DNA from: Bacteroidota bacterium
Lineage (GTDB): Bacteria > Bacteroidota > Bacteroidia > Chitinophagales > Chitinophagaceae
Assembly (NCBI GenBank): GCA_013286305.1
Contig: JABDFW010000002.1
Span: 43,501 to 107,500, forward strand
Direction: 5' to 3'
DNA length: 64,000 nt
In this document: one piece after another, positions 8,951 through 17,146 of the stretch
Position numbering within the stretch: position 1 is the stretch's first letter
How the letters are laid out: the number at the start of each line of letters is the position of its first letter
Program-made: the position numbers and the translations under genes
Notes under the pieces: model-generated
Databases searched by the model: none
Told to the model about the DNA's origin: nothing
Seen by the model: the letters and a program-made list of their open reading frames with translations, nothing else

Positions 8951-10147
8951 TCAAAAAGCCGACGCGGCCCTTCTGCTAAAAAGTTTGAGCGAAATAAAAG
9001 TTAACAACCCGGTGGATATACCAGCCACAACTGCCAGCGTTATACTGCCGCAAATGTATTGCTGCAGGTGCTGGCTGACAGAGCTTAAAGACATACCGGG
9101 GATAAAGGCAATATCTGCGTTTTTATTTCCCATCCAAAAGCCGCCACACTTATAACTGAGAAAAACAATAAAAGGGATCATAGGCGGGATACTGATATTT
9201 GAGGCAATAATAACCAACAGTTTATTTAACCTGAAAATTGCTGCAAAAAATAAACCAATCCATAATTGAAAGCCCCATACAGGCATTATGCCCATAAAAA
9301 CCCCAAGACCTATTGATATTGATTTAAGCCGGCCAGATTGATTAAAATTCAACAACTGTTCCATAAGCAGTTGCCTACCTTTTTTTTTAATAAAAAGCAT
9401 GCGGAAAAAATCGCGGGGCTTAATATAGGCAAAAGCGATGATCACCAGGAATGTGTTTAAAATGCTGACCCGGGTAAAATCCAGGAACGGCCGGAAATGT
9501 GACACCCTTGTTTCTTTGGGGGCGTAATAAACAGTTACCGGCACTGAATCTATCGCCACGCCCTTCCAGGCCGCACGGACCAGCACCTCAATTTCAAATT
9601 CATATTTGCGGGTAATAAAATTTATATCTTTTAATAATTGTAACGGGTACAAACGAAAACCCGACTGTGTGTCGGGACAATTAAGGTTGGTTTCCACCTT
9701 AAACCAAAAGTTAGAAAATTTGTGCCCAAAGCTGCTTTTGCCGGGTATGGAAGCTTGATCCATATTACGTGAGCCGATAATAATAGCGTTGGGCGCCTTT
9801 TCAAGTTTATCAATAAAAAAAGGCAGGTCATTCGCAAAATGTTGCCCATCCGAATCAATAGTTATTGCGTAATCATAATTTTTGGCTGCGGCGTGCTTAA
9901 ATGCCTTACGTAAAGCCCAACCCTTGCCAACATTAACAGGGTAGCTTATGAATTGTACGAATGGGTACGATTGCACAATTTGCGGGGTATTATCTGTTGA
10001 GCCATCATTTACCACAATAATGTGTTGTGTAAATCTGCCAACATCTGCTATCATGCCTGCGAGAGTGCCTGCATTATTATAAGTGGGTATTATTACGCAA
10101 ACTTTTAAATCATTAAACTTGCCGCTAATTGTTTCTAAGTCGCTCAT
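8951..10147 (-). CDS. Family 2 glycosyltransferase fused to DUF2062
   Basis: The first 240 residues are a GT2 (dolichyl-phosphate mannose synthase-like) domain: VCVIIPTYNNAGTLAGMI near the start, VVNDGSTDNT, TIDSDGQHFANDL (the DXD-like metal site) and GSRNMD. The last 110 residues (LKSISIGLGVFMGIMPVWGFQLWIG onward) are a DUF2062 membrane domain with three hydrophobic segments. The combination recurs in flexirubin and aryl-polyene clusters of Bacteroidota. It is the first gene of the leftward block; the ATG at 10147 is preceded by a 278-bp divergent promoter region. The likely substrate is a lipid or pigment hydroxyl at the inner membrane, but the sugar and acceptor are unknown. Confidence 0.88.
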   Translation of the reverse strand: MSDLETISGKFNDLKVCVIIPTYNNAGTLAGMIADVGRFTQHIIVVNDGSTDNTPQIVQSYPFVQFISYPVNVGKGWALRKAFKHAAAKNYDYAITIDSDGQHFANDLPFFIDKLEKAPNAIIIGSRNMDQASIPGKSSFGHKFSNFWFKVETNLNCPDTQSGFRLYPLQLLKDINFITRKYEFEIEVLVRAAWKGVAIDSVPVTVYYAPKETRVSHFRPFLDFTRVSILNTFLVIIAFAYIKPRDFFRMLFIKKKGRQLLMEQLLNFNQSGRLKSISIGLGVFMGIMPVWGFQLWIGLFFAAIFRLNKLLVIIASNISIPPMIPFIVFLSYKCGGFWMGNKNADIAFIPGMSLSSVSQHLQQYICGSITLAVVAGISTGLLTFISLKLFSRRAASAF

Positions 10148-10209
10148 GGGTTAAAAAGGCCTGAACCTGGATATTTAGATTGAAGTTGACAGAATATACC
10201 TGCTTCTGC

Positions 10210-10241
10210 CAAAAGTAACTAAGTTTTGTAAAAATGGCTGT
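10210..10241 (-). promoter_or_regulatory. Candidate Bacteroidota promoter for the leftward operon
   Basis: On the minus strand there is TACTTTTG (TAnnTTTG consensus, plus-strand 10210-10217) with a TTG about 21 bp upstream (10239-10241). The spacing falls in the range reported for Bacteroidota -33/-7 promoters. The predicted transcript start would be near 10203, leaving a leader of about 55 nt before the GT2 ATG. Confidence 0.45.
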
Positions 10242-10315
10242 GTTTGTACAACTTATTTTGTGTTTAATGTAATGTGGGGCCATATTATACATAGCCACAA
10301 AATTGGCCATGTTAT

Positions 10316-10343
10316 TTTGAAAATACCAGCCTAATTAAATTTG
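10316..10343 (+). promoter_or_regulatory. Candidate Bacteroidota promoter for fabG operon
   Basis: TTTG (10316-10319) and TAAATTTG (10336-10343, matching TAnnTTTG) are separated by 16 bp, slightly short of the usual 17-23. The leader to the fabG ATG would be about 75 nt. Confidence 0.35.
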
Positions 10344-10425
10344 TAATATTTACACTATATTAGCCGCCTTTTAGTTACAAACCGGTATAAGTTTTTCTAA
10401 GAAAGAATCAAAATATATTAAAAAC

Positions 10426-11154
10426 ATGAAATGTGCATTGGTAACCGGTGGCTCGAGAGGCATTGGCAGAGCTATTTGCTACAAAATGGCCGAAATGGGT
10501 TATTATGTTTTGGTTAATTACAAGGCTAACATACATGAGGCTGACAAAACCCTTGCTCAAATAAAACAAAATGGCGGTGATGGTGAATTGCTAAGGTTTG
10601 ACGTTGCTGATAAGGATGACATCAACCAAATTTTGGGCACCTGGATTGAAACAAGCACCGATAAATATATTGAGATCCTGGTAAACAATGCTGGCATAAA
10701 GGACGATGTACTGATGATGTGGATGAAAGATGAACAATGGAGTAATGTAATAAAAACCAGTTTAGATGGTTTTTTTTATGTTACAAGGCTGGTGATAAAC
10801 AGCATGCTACTGAAAAAGTATGGCCGGATAATAAATGTAGTGTCGTTATCAGGCCTGAAAGGCTTACCCGGCCAGGTAAACTATTCGGCCGCGAAAGCCG
10901 GGGTGATCGGCGCTACCAAAGCTTTGGCACAGGAAGTTGGCCGCCGTGGCATAACCGTAAATGCCGTGGCGCCCGGGTTTATAAAGACAGATATGACCGA
11001 AGGGCTTGATGAAAAGGAATTAAGGTCTATAATTCCGGTTAAACGTTTTGGCACACCAGAAGAGGTAGCTCACGCCGTAGCGTTTTTGGCATCTACAGAA
11101 GCTGCTTATATTACCGGTGAAATATTATCAGTTAACGGGGGCTTATATTCCTAA
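10426..11154 (+). CDS. fabG: 3-oxoacyl-ACP reductase (FabG-type SDR)
   Basis: A 242-residue short-chain dehydrogenase that reduces beta-keto-acyl-ACP with NADPH. The cofactor motif TGGSRGIG is at residues 7-14, the NNAG motif at 87-90, and the catalytic Ser140/142, Tyr153 and Lys157 (YSAAK) are intact. The C-terminus ends with the family-typical ITGEILSVNGGLYS. It is the first gene of the rightward operon and supplies the reductive step for the polyene chain made by the two ketosynthases downstream. A 310-bp gap follows, so the next genes may have their own promoter. Confidence 0.92.
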   Translation: MKCALVTGGSRGIGRAICYKMAEMGYYVLVNYKANIHEADKTLAQIKQNGGDGELLRFDVADKDDINQILGTWIETSTDKYIEILVNNAGIKDDVLMMWMKDEQWSNVIKTSLDGFFYVTRLVINSMLLKKYGRIINVVSLSGLKGLPGQVNYSAAKAGVIGATKALAQEVGRRGITVNAVAPGFIKTDMTEGLDEKELRSIIPVKRFGTPEEVAHAVAFLASTEAAYITGEILSVNGGLYS

Positions 11155-11464
11155 AAAATGGACTACAACTAAAAAAATAGCCAGATTGCTTTCTTTTTTG
11201 TGTTAAGCGCAGTAATTATACCGTACAAATGTTTGGTTTTCATAATATTTTTTAAAGTAAAGGAAGTTGTACGACTTAAATGTATATTAAAAAATTACTA
11301 TTTAGCACGGCCACAATCACCGAGGGCGTCGCTTTTCTTCAAAATCCCGTTCATAAAGATATTCCGCTACCCGTTTTCCTATAATGCTATTTTAACCCGG
11401 TTTTGAAGTTTGAGATACTTTTGTATTTTTATCACTTATAGTAAAAAAAATTCATACCCCTTTT
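11155..11464. other. 310-bp intergenic stretch between fabG and the first ketosynthase
   Basis: AT-rich sequence with no supported gene. A 68-codon open frame at 11200-11406 has no recognisable motif and poor composition. Near its right end is a -7 promoter-like box (TACTTTTG, 11416-11423), so it probably carries a second promoter for the genes to the right. Confidence 0.45.
11416..11423 (+). promoter_or_regulatory. -7 promoter box candidate before ketosynthase gene
   Basis: TACTTTTG matches TAnnTTTG and lies 41 bp before the ATG at 11465. A TTTG at 11402 is too close (10 bp) to be a proper -33 element, so the call is weak. Confidence 0.3.
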
Positions 11465-12685
11465 ATGAACAGAGTTGTTATTACAGGTTTAGGTATATAT
11501 TCATGCATAGGTAAAAACCTTGACGAGGTAAGCAATTCGCTTTATAATGGGCGATCGGGTATAGTGTTTGACGTCCAGCGAAAAGCTTTTGGCTATCGTT
11601 CAGGGTTGACCGGCTTTGTTGAAAAACCAAATTTAAAGGAACTTTTAGACAGGCGTGCGCGAATTATGCTTCCCGAGCAAGGGGAATATGCTTACGTTGC
11701 CACGCTTGAAGCGTTAACAAATGCAGGCATAGATGCGGACTACCTTAATAAAAATGGGGCGGGCATTTTGTATGGCAACGACAGCTCAGCCAAGGCCGTA
11801 ATTACTTATACGGACATTATCCGCGAGAAAAAAAATACGATGATGATTGGTTCGGGCGCTGTGTTTCAAACGATGAACTCAACCGTAACCATGAACCTGG
11901 CTACCATATTTAAGCTGACAGGAATAAATTTAACCATTAGTGCAGCATGCGCAAGCGGATCGCATGCCATTGGTTTGGGATACCATCTTATAAAAAGTGG
12001 GTTACAGGATTGCATTATTTGTGGCGGGGCACAGGAAATTAACCACTACGCGATGGGCAGCTTTGATGCTTTGTCGGCCTTTTCAGTCAACGAGTCACAA
12101 CCAGCCAAAGCGTCCCGGCCTTTTGATCGCGACAGGGATGGGCTTATACCAAGCGGGGGCGCCGCTACAGTTATATTAGAAAGCCTGGAGTCGGCCACGA
12201 AAAGAGGCGCAACCATACTTGGGGAAGTAGTTGGTTATGGGTTTTCATCCAATGGCGCACATATCTCAAACCCCACAGTTGACGGCCCGGTAAGATCGCT
12301 TTCCATGGCATTAAAAGATGCGGAGATGCCGGCTTCGGAAATAGACTACATTAATGCCCATGCAACTTCTACACCGGCCGGGGATGCCAGCGAGGCAAAG
12401 GCTATTTACCAGGTTTTTGGAACAGGCAATCCATTGGTTAGTTCAACCAAATCAATGACAGGGCATGAGTGCTGGATGGCAGGGGCAAGTGAAATAGTTT
12501 ATTCGATGCTGATGATGCAAAATTCGTTTGTGGCCCCAAACATTAATTTTGAAAACCCTGATGAGGATTCGGCTAAATTAAATATTGCTGAAAATTTAGT
12601 ACCAAAAGAAATAAACGTATTTTTGTCCAATTCCTTTGGTTTTGGCGGGACGAATTCATCCCTAATAATTAAAAAACATATTTAA
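11465..12685 (+). CDS. Beta-ketoacyl-ACP synthase (FabF-like) 1
   Basis: A 406-residue condensing enzyme that extends an acyl chain with malonyl-ACP. The nucleophile is Cys162 in ISAACASGSHAIG, and the two catalytic histidines are His299 (NAHATSTPAGD, with Ala where most FabF have Gly) and His334 (STKSMTGHECWMAG), with Lys329 also present. It is therefore predicted to be active. It is followed 12 bp later by an ACP gene. Cluster context resembles the initiating or separate KS (ApeR-like role) beside a KS/CLF pair of aryl polyene systems; that assignment is inference. Confidence 0.9.
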   Translation: MNRVVITGLGIYSCIGKNLDEVSNSLYNGRSGIVFDVQRKAFGYRSGLTGFVEKPNLKELLDRRARIMLPEQGEYAYVATLEALTNAGIDADYLNKNGAGILYGNDSSAKAVITYTDIIREKKNTMMIGSGAVFQTMNSTVTMNLATIFKLTGINLTISAACASGSHAIGLGYHLIKSGLQDCIICGGAQEINHYAMGSFDALSAFSVNESQPAKASRPFDRDRDGLIPSGGAATVILESLESATKRGATILGEVVGYGFSSNGAHISNPTVDGPVRSLSMALKDAEMPASEIDYINAHATSTPAGDASEAKAIYQVFGTGNPLVSSTKSMTGHECWMAGASEIVYSMLMMQNSFVAPNINFENPDEDSAKLNIAENLVPKEINVFLSNSFGFGGTNSSLIIKKHI

Positions 12686-12697
12686 ACCCTACATCAT

Positions 12698-12955
12698 ATG
12701 CTAAATGAAGAAATTGTAGAAAAAATAAACAGTTTTTTATCCCAGGAATTTGAAATTGACGAGAGCGTTATGGTTCCGGACGCTAATTTAAAAGATACCC
12801 TTGACCTTGACAGCCTGGACTATATTGACCTGGTGGTAGTAATAGAAAGTAATTTTTCGTTTAAGGTAAAACCGGAAGATTTTACAGGTATTGTAACCTT
12901 CCAGGATTTTTATGATTATGTAATAGCCAATACTACCGTAAACGAACTTGTGTAA
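12698..12955 (+). CDS. Acyl carrier protein 1
   Basis: An 85-residue acidic protein with the phosphopantetheine attachment motif LDLDSLDYIDL; the modified serine is Ser39. The size and helical pattern are normal for an ACP. Its stop codon overlaps the next ATG by one base (TAATG), so translation is probably coupled to the LpxL-like acyltransferase. It is likely the chain carrier for the first ketosynthase or the acyl donor to the acyltransferase. Confidence 0.92.
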   Translation: MLNEEIVEKINSFLSQEFEIDESVMVPDANLKDTLDLDSLDYIDLVVVIESNFSFKVKPEDFTGIVTFQDFYDYVIANTTVNELV

Positions 12956-13836
12956 TGCCCGCGTGGAAAGGTAAGTCAAGAGGGAAGCCCCTGGGTTACA
13001 GAATTTTTGTTAGTGTTTTGAGGACAGGTGGGGTTATACCGGCATATATTCTGTTACGAATTGTTACTTTTTATTATCTTATATTTTCCTTTAAATCGTC
13101 AAAATACGCGTTTAACTATTTTTACAAAAGGCATGGCTATGGTGTATTAAAGTGCCTTTATAAAATATATCAAAATTATAACCTGTTAGGAGAGTCAATA
13201 ATTGATAAGGTTGTTATAAGGTCCGGAATTCCTAACAAGTTCACCTTTAATTTGGACGGGATAGAAAATTTGCATAAGATTGCTGCATTAAAAAGGGGTG
13301 GCTTGTTGTTAACGGCGCACATTGGCAACTGGGAAACCGCAAGCCATTTATTAAGTGATATAGATGCCCGCATAAACATTGTGACTTTTGACGGGGAAGA
13401 CCCGGGAATTAAAGAATATTTGAATTCTGTTACCGGTAAAAGCCGGATGAATTTTATTTATATTAAGGATGATCTGTCGCATCTTTTTAAAATAAATGAG
13501 GCTCTACTCGATAATGAATTTGTTTGCATGCCTGCTGACCGGTTTTTAGAGGGTAACAAAACCATTACGGTTAAATTTTTGGGAGCTGATGCAAAATTTC
13601 CTTTGGGGCCATTTTTATTGGCATCCAAGTTTGGAGTGCCGGTTTCGTTTGTGTATGGGATGAAAGAAAGTACGCGGCACTATCATTTTTACGCCAGCGA
13701 AATAAAAGAATATCCATACCTGGAAAAAGATGATCTTTTACAACAGATAGTAAAGGATTTTGTTGATGACATGGAAGTTAAAGTAAAAAAATACCCTGAG
13801 CAATGGTATAATTATTACAATTTTTGGCAAGAATAG
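12955..13836 (+). CDS. LpxL/HtrB-like lysophospholipid acyltransferase
   Basis: A 293-residue protein of the lauroyl/myristoyl acyltransferase superfamily. An N-terminal hydrophobic segment (about residues 20-45) would anchor it to the inner membrane. The catalytic HxxxxE motif appears as HIGNWE (about residues 120-125), and CMPADRFLEGNKTITVKFLG is the second conserved block. In pigment clusters such enzymes are believed to esterify the polyene carboxylate to a lipid or resorcinol partner. The start codon is fixed by the TAATG overlap with the ACP gene; the stop overlaps the next start as TAGTG. Confidence 0.85.
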   Translation: MPAWKGKSRGKPLGYRIFVSVLRTGGVIPAYILLRIVTFYYLIFSFKSSKYAFNYFYKRHGYGVLKCLYKIYQNYNLLGESIIDKVVIRSGIPNKFTFNLDGIENLHKIAALKRGGLLLTAHIGNWETASHLLSDIDARINIVTFDGEDPGIKEYLNSVTGKSRMNFIYIKDDLSHLFKINEALLDNEFVCMPADRFLEGNKTITVKFLGADAKFPLGPFLLASKFGVPVSFVYGMKESTRHYHFYASEIKEYPYLEKDDLLQQIVKDFVDDMEVKVKKYPEQWYNYYNFWQE

Positions 13837-14276
13837 TGATTGTAACAAGAGATAATATTTTATCAATAATTCCGCAAAGGCCACCCTTTGTAATGATAGA
13901 TGAATTAGTTTTTTGTGATGGAATTAGCAGCCAAACAACAGTAAGGGTTATAGAGGAAAATGTGCTTGTTTATAATGGAGAGCTAAGTGAAGCAGGATTG
14001 GTGGAAAACATTGCGCAAACAGCTGCTGCAGGTGTTGGATATATTGCACAACAAAAAGGCGAACCAATTTCAACGGGCTACATAGGAGCCATTAAAAACC
14101 TGGAGATTTTTGAGTTGCCCAAAATTGGCGATATTATTGAAACTGAGGTAAAAATTGAAAAACAAATATTTGATGTAACAATAATATCGGGAATCGTTAA
14201 ATGCAAAGGCGCTTTACTTGCAAAATGTGAAATGAAAATATTTATCAATAATAAAACCCAACCAATTCAATCATGA
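13836..14276 (+). CDS. 3-hydroxyacyl-ACP dehydratase-like hotdog protein (His-to-Gln variant)
   Basis: About 146 residues, hotdog fold, related to FabZ/FabA-type dehydratases. I favour the GTG at 13836 as start because it overlaps the preceding stop (TAGTG); a TTG at 13824 would add four residues. Near the N-terminus the segment IIPQRPPFVMIDEL aligns with the FabZ block LPHRYPFLLVDRV, but Gln stands where FabZ has its catalytic His. The partner acidic residue is kept in AGLVENIAQTAAAGVGY. Many Bacteroidota flexirubin-cluster homologues, as far as I recall, share this Gln, so the protein may act as a non-canonical dehydratase, isomerase or structural partner. The gene overlaps the next by 4 bp (ATGA). 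Confidence 0.75.
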   Translation: MIVTRDNILSIIPQRPPFVMIDELVFCDGISSQTTVRVIEENVLVYNGELSEAGLVENIAQTAAAGVGYIAQQKGEPISTGYIGAIKNLEIFELPKIGDIIETEVKIEKQIFDVTIISGIVKCKGALLAKCEMKIFINNKTQPIQS

Positions 14277-14920
14277 AACCTGTAACCAAATTAATGTGGC
14301 TTGCAACCTTGGTTATTATCTCTGCAAATACACAATCGCTGTTTGCGCAATCAAAGGCTGATATTTTTGATGAAAGCAAACCAATTACATGGCTTGGGGT
14401 CGATTTTTCTCAAACTAAATTTATCGGCACCCCTAGTCAGTTCAAAGAATTTGGGACAATTACGAACGATGAGTTTAGGTATAAATATGCCGATGGATGG
14501 AATATGCTTTTTGTTAATGAACAAAAGAAATACGATGTAGCGAGGGCTGTACACCGCGGATCAATAAACTATGCCATTGATGTAACACAAAAAACAAACA
14601 ATGCACTAAAAAAGGATTTCTTTTCCAATAATCCAGGCGATTTTAAAAAACTCACTGAACAGGATATAAGCAACGTCGTTAAAAATTATGATTTTCAGAA
14701 TAACACCGGCACAGGCTTGATGTTTTTTGTTGAGGGAATGAGCAAAGGCATGGAATCAATGGGCATATGGGTAACTTTTGTTGACATGAAATCAAAAACT
14801 ATGTTATTAACAGTTTACCAAACTAGCAAACCTGGCGGTTTTGGATTTAGGAACTATTGGGCAAAACCCTTGTACACCACTTTAAAAGAGATGGAACACA
14901 ATTTCATGACATGGAAATGA
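14273..14920 (+). CDS. Secreted protein of unknown function in the pigment cluster
   Basis: A 215-residue protein with a clear signal peptide (MKPVTKLMWLATLVIISANTQ, cleaved near LFAQ-S). The mature part starts with ITWLGVDFSQTKFIG and includes an aromatic-rich middle and KPGGFGFRNYWAKP near the end. I do not recognise a family with certainty; similar hypothetical proteins occur in Bacteroidota lipid-pigment clusters. The ATG overlaps the stop of the dehydratase-like gene as ATGA. It probably functions in the periplasm, perhaps with the LolA-like and deacetylase proteins encoded downstream. Confidence 0.7.
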   Translation: MKPVTKLMWLATLVIISANTQSLFAQSKADIFDESKPITWLGVDFSQTKFIGTPSQFKEFGTITNDEFRYKYADGWNMLFVNEQKKYDVARAVHRGSINYAIDVTQKTNNALKKDFFSNNPGDFKKLTEQDISNVVKNYDFQNNTGTGLMFFVEGMSKGMESMGIWVTFVDMKSKTMLLTVYQTSKPGGFGFRNYWAKPLYTTLKEMEHNFMTWK

Positions 14921-15079
14921 AACTCAATATAGTGGATAAATTTAACCGTACATGTGTATTAATATAATAAGAATATTCAATTATTAAAAAAAGTATCCTC
15001 ATATGCGAGTTATAGCGAAAATTCGCAGGCGAGTTGTTTATAAAATCATTCAGAAACGCATTTATTTGGCAAAAAAACA

Positions 15080-15502
15080 TTGCAAAACTTAACAAATAGC
15101 ATTGAGCAGGAGGTGAGGTTTAGTGAAGTTGATTCTTTAGGTATAGTGTGGCATGGGCATTACCTGCAATACTTTGAAGATGGCAGGGAAGCATTTGGCA
15201 AAAAATATGGCATGGGTTATCTTGATTTTTATTCTCATGGATATGTTGTGCCTATTGTAAACAGCCAGTGCAATTATAAACGGTTTTTACGTTATGGTGA
15301 CAGGATAGTTATAGAAACAACCTTCATACCCTGTGCATCTGCTAAAATAAATTTTGAATACCGCTTAATAAATGCAGGCACAAAAGAATTAATTGCAACC
15401 GGCTCTACGCTCCAGGTATTTTTAAGCAGGGATAATTTGGTTCTTCAATTAACTAATCCTGATTTTTTTCAGGATTGGAAGGTAAAGCAAGGCCTTGTGT
15501 AA
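15080..15502 (+). CDS. Acyl-CoA/ACP thioesterase (4HBT, YbgC-like)
   Basis: About 140 residues with the hotdog thioesterase pattern VRFSEVDSLGIVWHGHYLQYFEDGREAFG, equivalent to the YbgC signature with its catalytic Asp and the HxxYLRYFE helix. No ATG lies at a suitable place; a TTG at 15080 is the most likely start. A 159-bp gap separates it from the preceding gene. The expected role is release or editing of acyl chains from the cluster ACPs; substrate unknown. Confidence 0.82.
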   Translation: MQNLTNSIEQEVRFSEVDSLGIVWHGHYLQYFEDGREAFGKKYGMGYLDFYSHGYVVPIVNSQCNYKRFLRYGDRIVIETTFIPCASAKINFEYRLINAGTKELIATGSTLQVFLSRDNLVLQLTNPDFFQDWKVKQGLV

Positions 15503-15614
15503 TTTTGTATTGGCAATAACAGGCTGAGCATATTTTATAAAACCATCTGAAAAACACTTCTGGCTTTGCAAATAAAGCCGCAACCGCTTTAATTAAATCA
15601 TTTTAAATATATAA

Positions 15615-16862
15615 ATGAGTACAGAAAAAGTAGATGTTTTGGTAATAGGTGCAGGCCCTGCCGGCACTGTTGCTGCGTCAATCGTGAACAAGGCCGGTTT
15701 TAAGGTTAAAATTGTTGAAAAGCAAAAATTTCCACGGTTTGTTATTGGCGAGAGTTTATTGCCACGCTGCATGGAGGCCCTAACCGAAGCCGGTTTTATT
15801 GACGCCGTAAAAGAAAATGGGTTCCAGGAAAAGTTTGGGGCCAAGTTTGTAAAAAACGGGAAAATTTGCGATTATTTTTTTGCCGACCAGTTTACACCCG
15901 GTTGGAATTGGACATGGCAGGTACCGCGCGCAGAATTTGACCAAACGCTTGCCAATACGGTCGAAAAAATGGGCGTACCCGTTTGTTATCAAACTACTGT
16001 AACCGGAATTACATTTAACGGTACAGGTTCTGTAACCACAGTTGAAGATATTAAAGGTAATAAAACACATATTGATGCCCGGTTTATTATTGATGGCAGT
16101 GGCTATGGCCGGGTAATACCGCGGCTGTTTAATATGGAAAAGCAATCAAATTTAGCCCCGCGCAAAGCTTTATTTACCCATGTGGCAGATGTTAAACGTT
16201 CAATGGACGACGAGCCTAACCGTATAACAATAGTTGTACATCAGCCGGGGGTTTGGGTTTGGGTTATTCCTTTTTCAAGTGGTATTACTTCAGTTGGTTT
16301 TGTGGGCTGCCCTGAGTTTTTTAGCCAATATATGGGACGGAATGAGGCGATGTTGCGGGAGTTGATCTCAACACAACCTTACCTGGCCGAACGCTTAAAA
16401 GATGTTGAATTTATTTTTGATCCTCAAATTTTGCAGTCGTGGTCATCTACCACTGATAAGTTTTATGGCGATGGGTTTGTGCTTACAGGCAATGTAACCG
16501 AATTTTTGGACCCTATTTTTTCATCAGGGGTTACATTGGCAACAGTATCAAGCCAAATGGCAGCCCATTTAGTGATACGTAAGTTAAAGGGTGAACCGGT
16601 GGACTGGGAAGAAGAGTACTCAAAGCCGCTTTTGCAAGGCATAGATACTTTCCGGTCATTCGTTATGGCCTGGTATGAAGGAACATTGGATACAATATTT
16701 TTTGCGGAAAAGCAGAATCACGAGGTAAAAAAAATGATCTGCTCTGTTCTTGCGGGTTATGTTTGGGATACCAGCAATCCTTTTGTAAAAAATCATACAG
16801 TTGCATTAACAAAATTAGCCCGCAGAATTGAACTGGAGATTTTAGCTGATGAAGAAATATAA
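15615..16862 (+). CDS. FAD-dependent halogenase-like oxidoreductase
   Basis: A 415-residue flavoprotein of the tryptophan-halogenase / geranylgeranyl-reductase superfamily. It has the GAGPAGTVAA FAD-binding motif (about residues 12-21), GESLLP (about 43-48) and WVWVIP (about 214-219), which matches the WxWxIP motif used to recognise flavin-dependent halogenases. Genes of this type are found in flexirubin clusters, where chlorinated pigments are known. Halogenation of the aromatic head or polyene is therefore the best guess, but a hydroxylase or reductase role is not excluded. An ACP gene follows 19 bp later, so the substrate may be ACP-bound. Confidence 0.83.
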   Translation: MSTEKVDVLVIGAGPAGTVAASIVNKAGFKVKIVEKQKFPRFVIGESLLPRCMEALTEAGFIDAVKENGFQEKFGAKFVKNGKICDYFFADQFTPGWNWTWQVPRAEFDQTLANTVEKMGVPVCYQTTVTGITFNGTGSVTTVEDIKGNKTHIDARFIIDGSGYGRVIPRLFNMEKQSNLAPRKALFTHVADVKRSMDDEPNRITIVVHQPGVWVWVIPFSSGITSVGFVGCPEFFSQYMGRNEAMLRELISTQPYLAERLKDVEFIFDPQILQSWSSTTDKFYGDGFVLTGNVTEFLDPIFSSGVTLATVSSQMAAHLVIRKLKGEPVDWEEEYSKPLLQGIDTFRSFVMAWYEGTLDTIFFAEKQNHEVKKMICSVLAGYVWDTSNPFVKNHTVALTKLARRIELEILADEEI

Positions 16863-16881
16863 ACTTTATATATAGCAGCGA

Positions 16882-17145
16882 ATGGATACACTAATAGCCG
16901 ATTTGAAAGTACAGATCGCAACACAGTTAAAAATAAAGAATATTAAACCGGAGGATATCGGTGATGATGAACCGCTGTTTGGCGGCGGCTTAGGCCTTGA
17001 TTCTTTAGACGTATTGGAGCTTATTGTTTTACTAAGGCAAAAATATAAGCTTAAGATATCCAACGCCGAAGATGGGCAGCATGTGTTCCGTTCGGTAAGG
17101 TCTATGGCGGAATTCATAAAATCAAACCAGGTACAAAACCAGTAA
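16882..17145 (+). CDS. Acyl carrier protein 2
   Basis: An 87-residue ACP with GGGLGLDSLDVLEL; the phosphopantetheine serine is Ser41. It lies directly before the second ketosynthase pair (1 bp gap to the next ATG), so it is the probable polyene chain carrier. It differs clearly from ACP 1 in the residues around the serine, suggesting separate partners. Confidence 0.92.
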   Translation: MDTLIADLKVQIATQLKIKNIKPEDIGDDEPLFGGGLGLDSLDVLELIVLLRQKYKLKISNAEDGQHVFRSVRSMAEFIKSNQVQNQ

Positions 17146-17146
17146 A

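Larger units (their letters stand above)
10148..10425. promoter_or_regulatory. Divergent control region between the two pigment operons
   Basis: 278 bp separate the divergent GT2 and fabG genes. It contains one Bacteroidota-type promoter candidate for each direction (listed separately). No operator palindrome or regulator gene is apparent next to it. Confidence 0.5.

Noticed and set aside
11200..11406. Open frame of 68 codons between fabG and the ketosynthase gene
   Set aside because: No motif, cysteine- and Phe/Tyr-rich random-like composition, no ribosome site; the region looks like promoter DNA.
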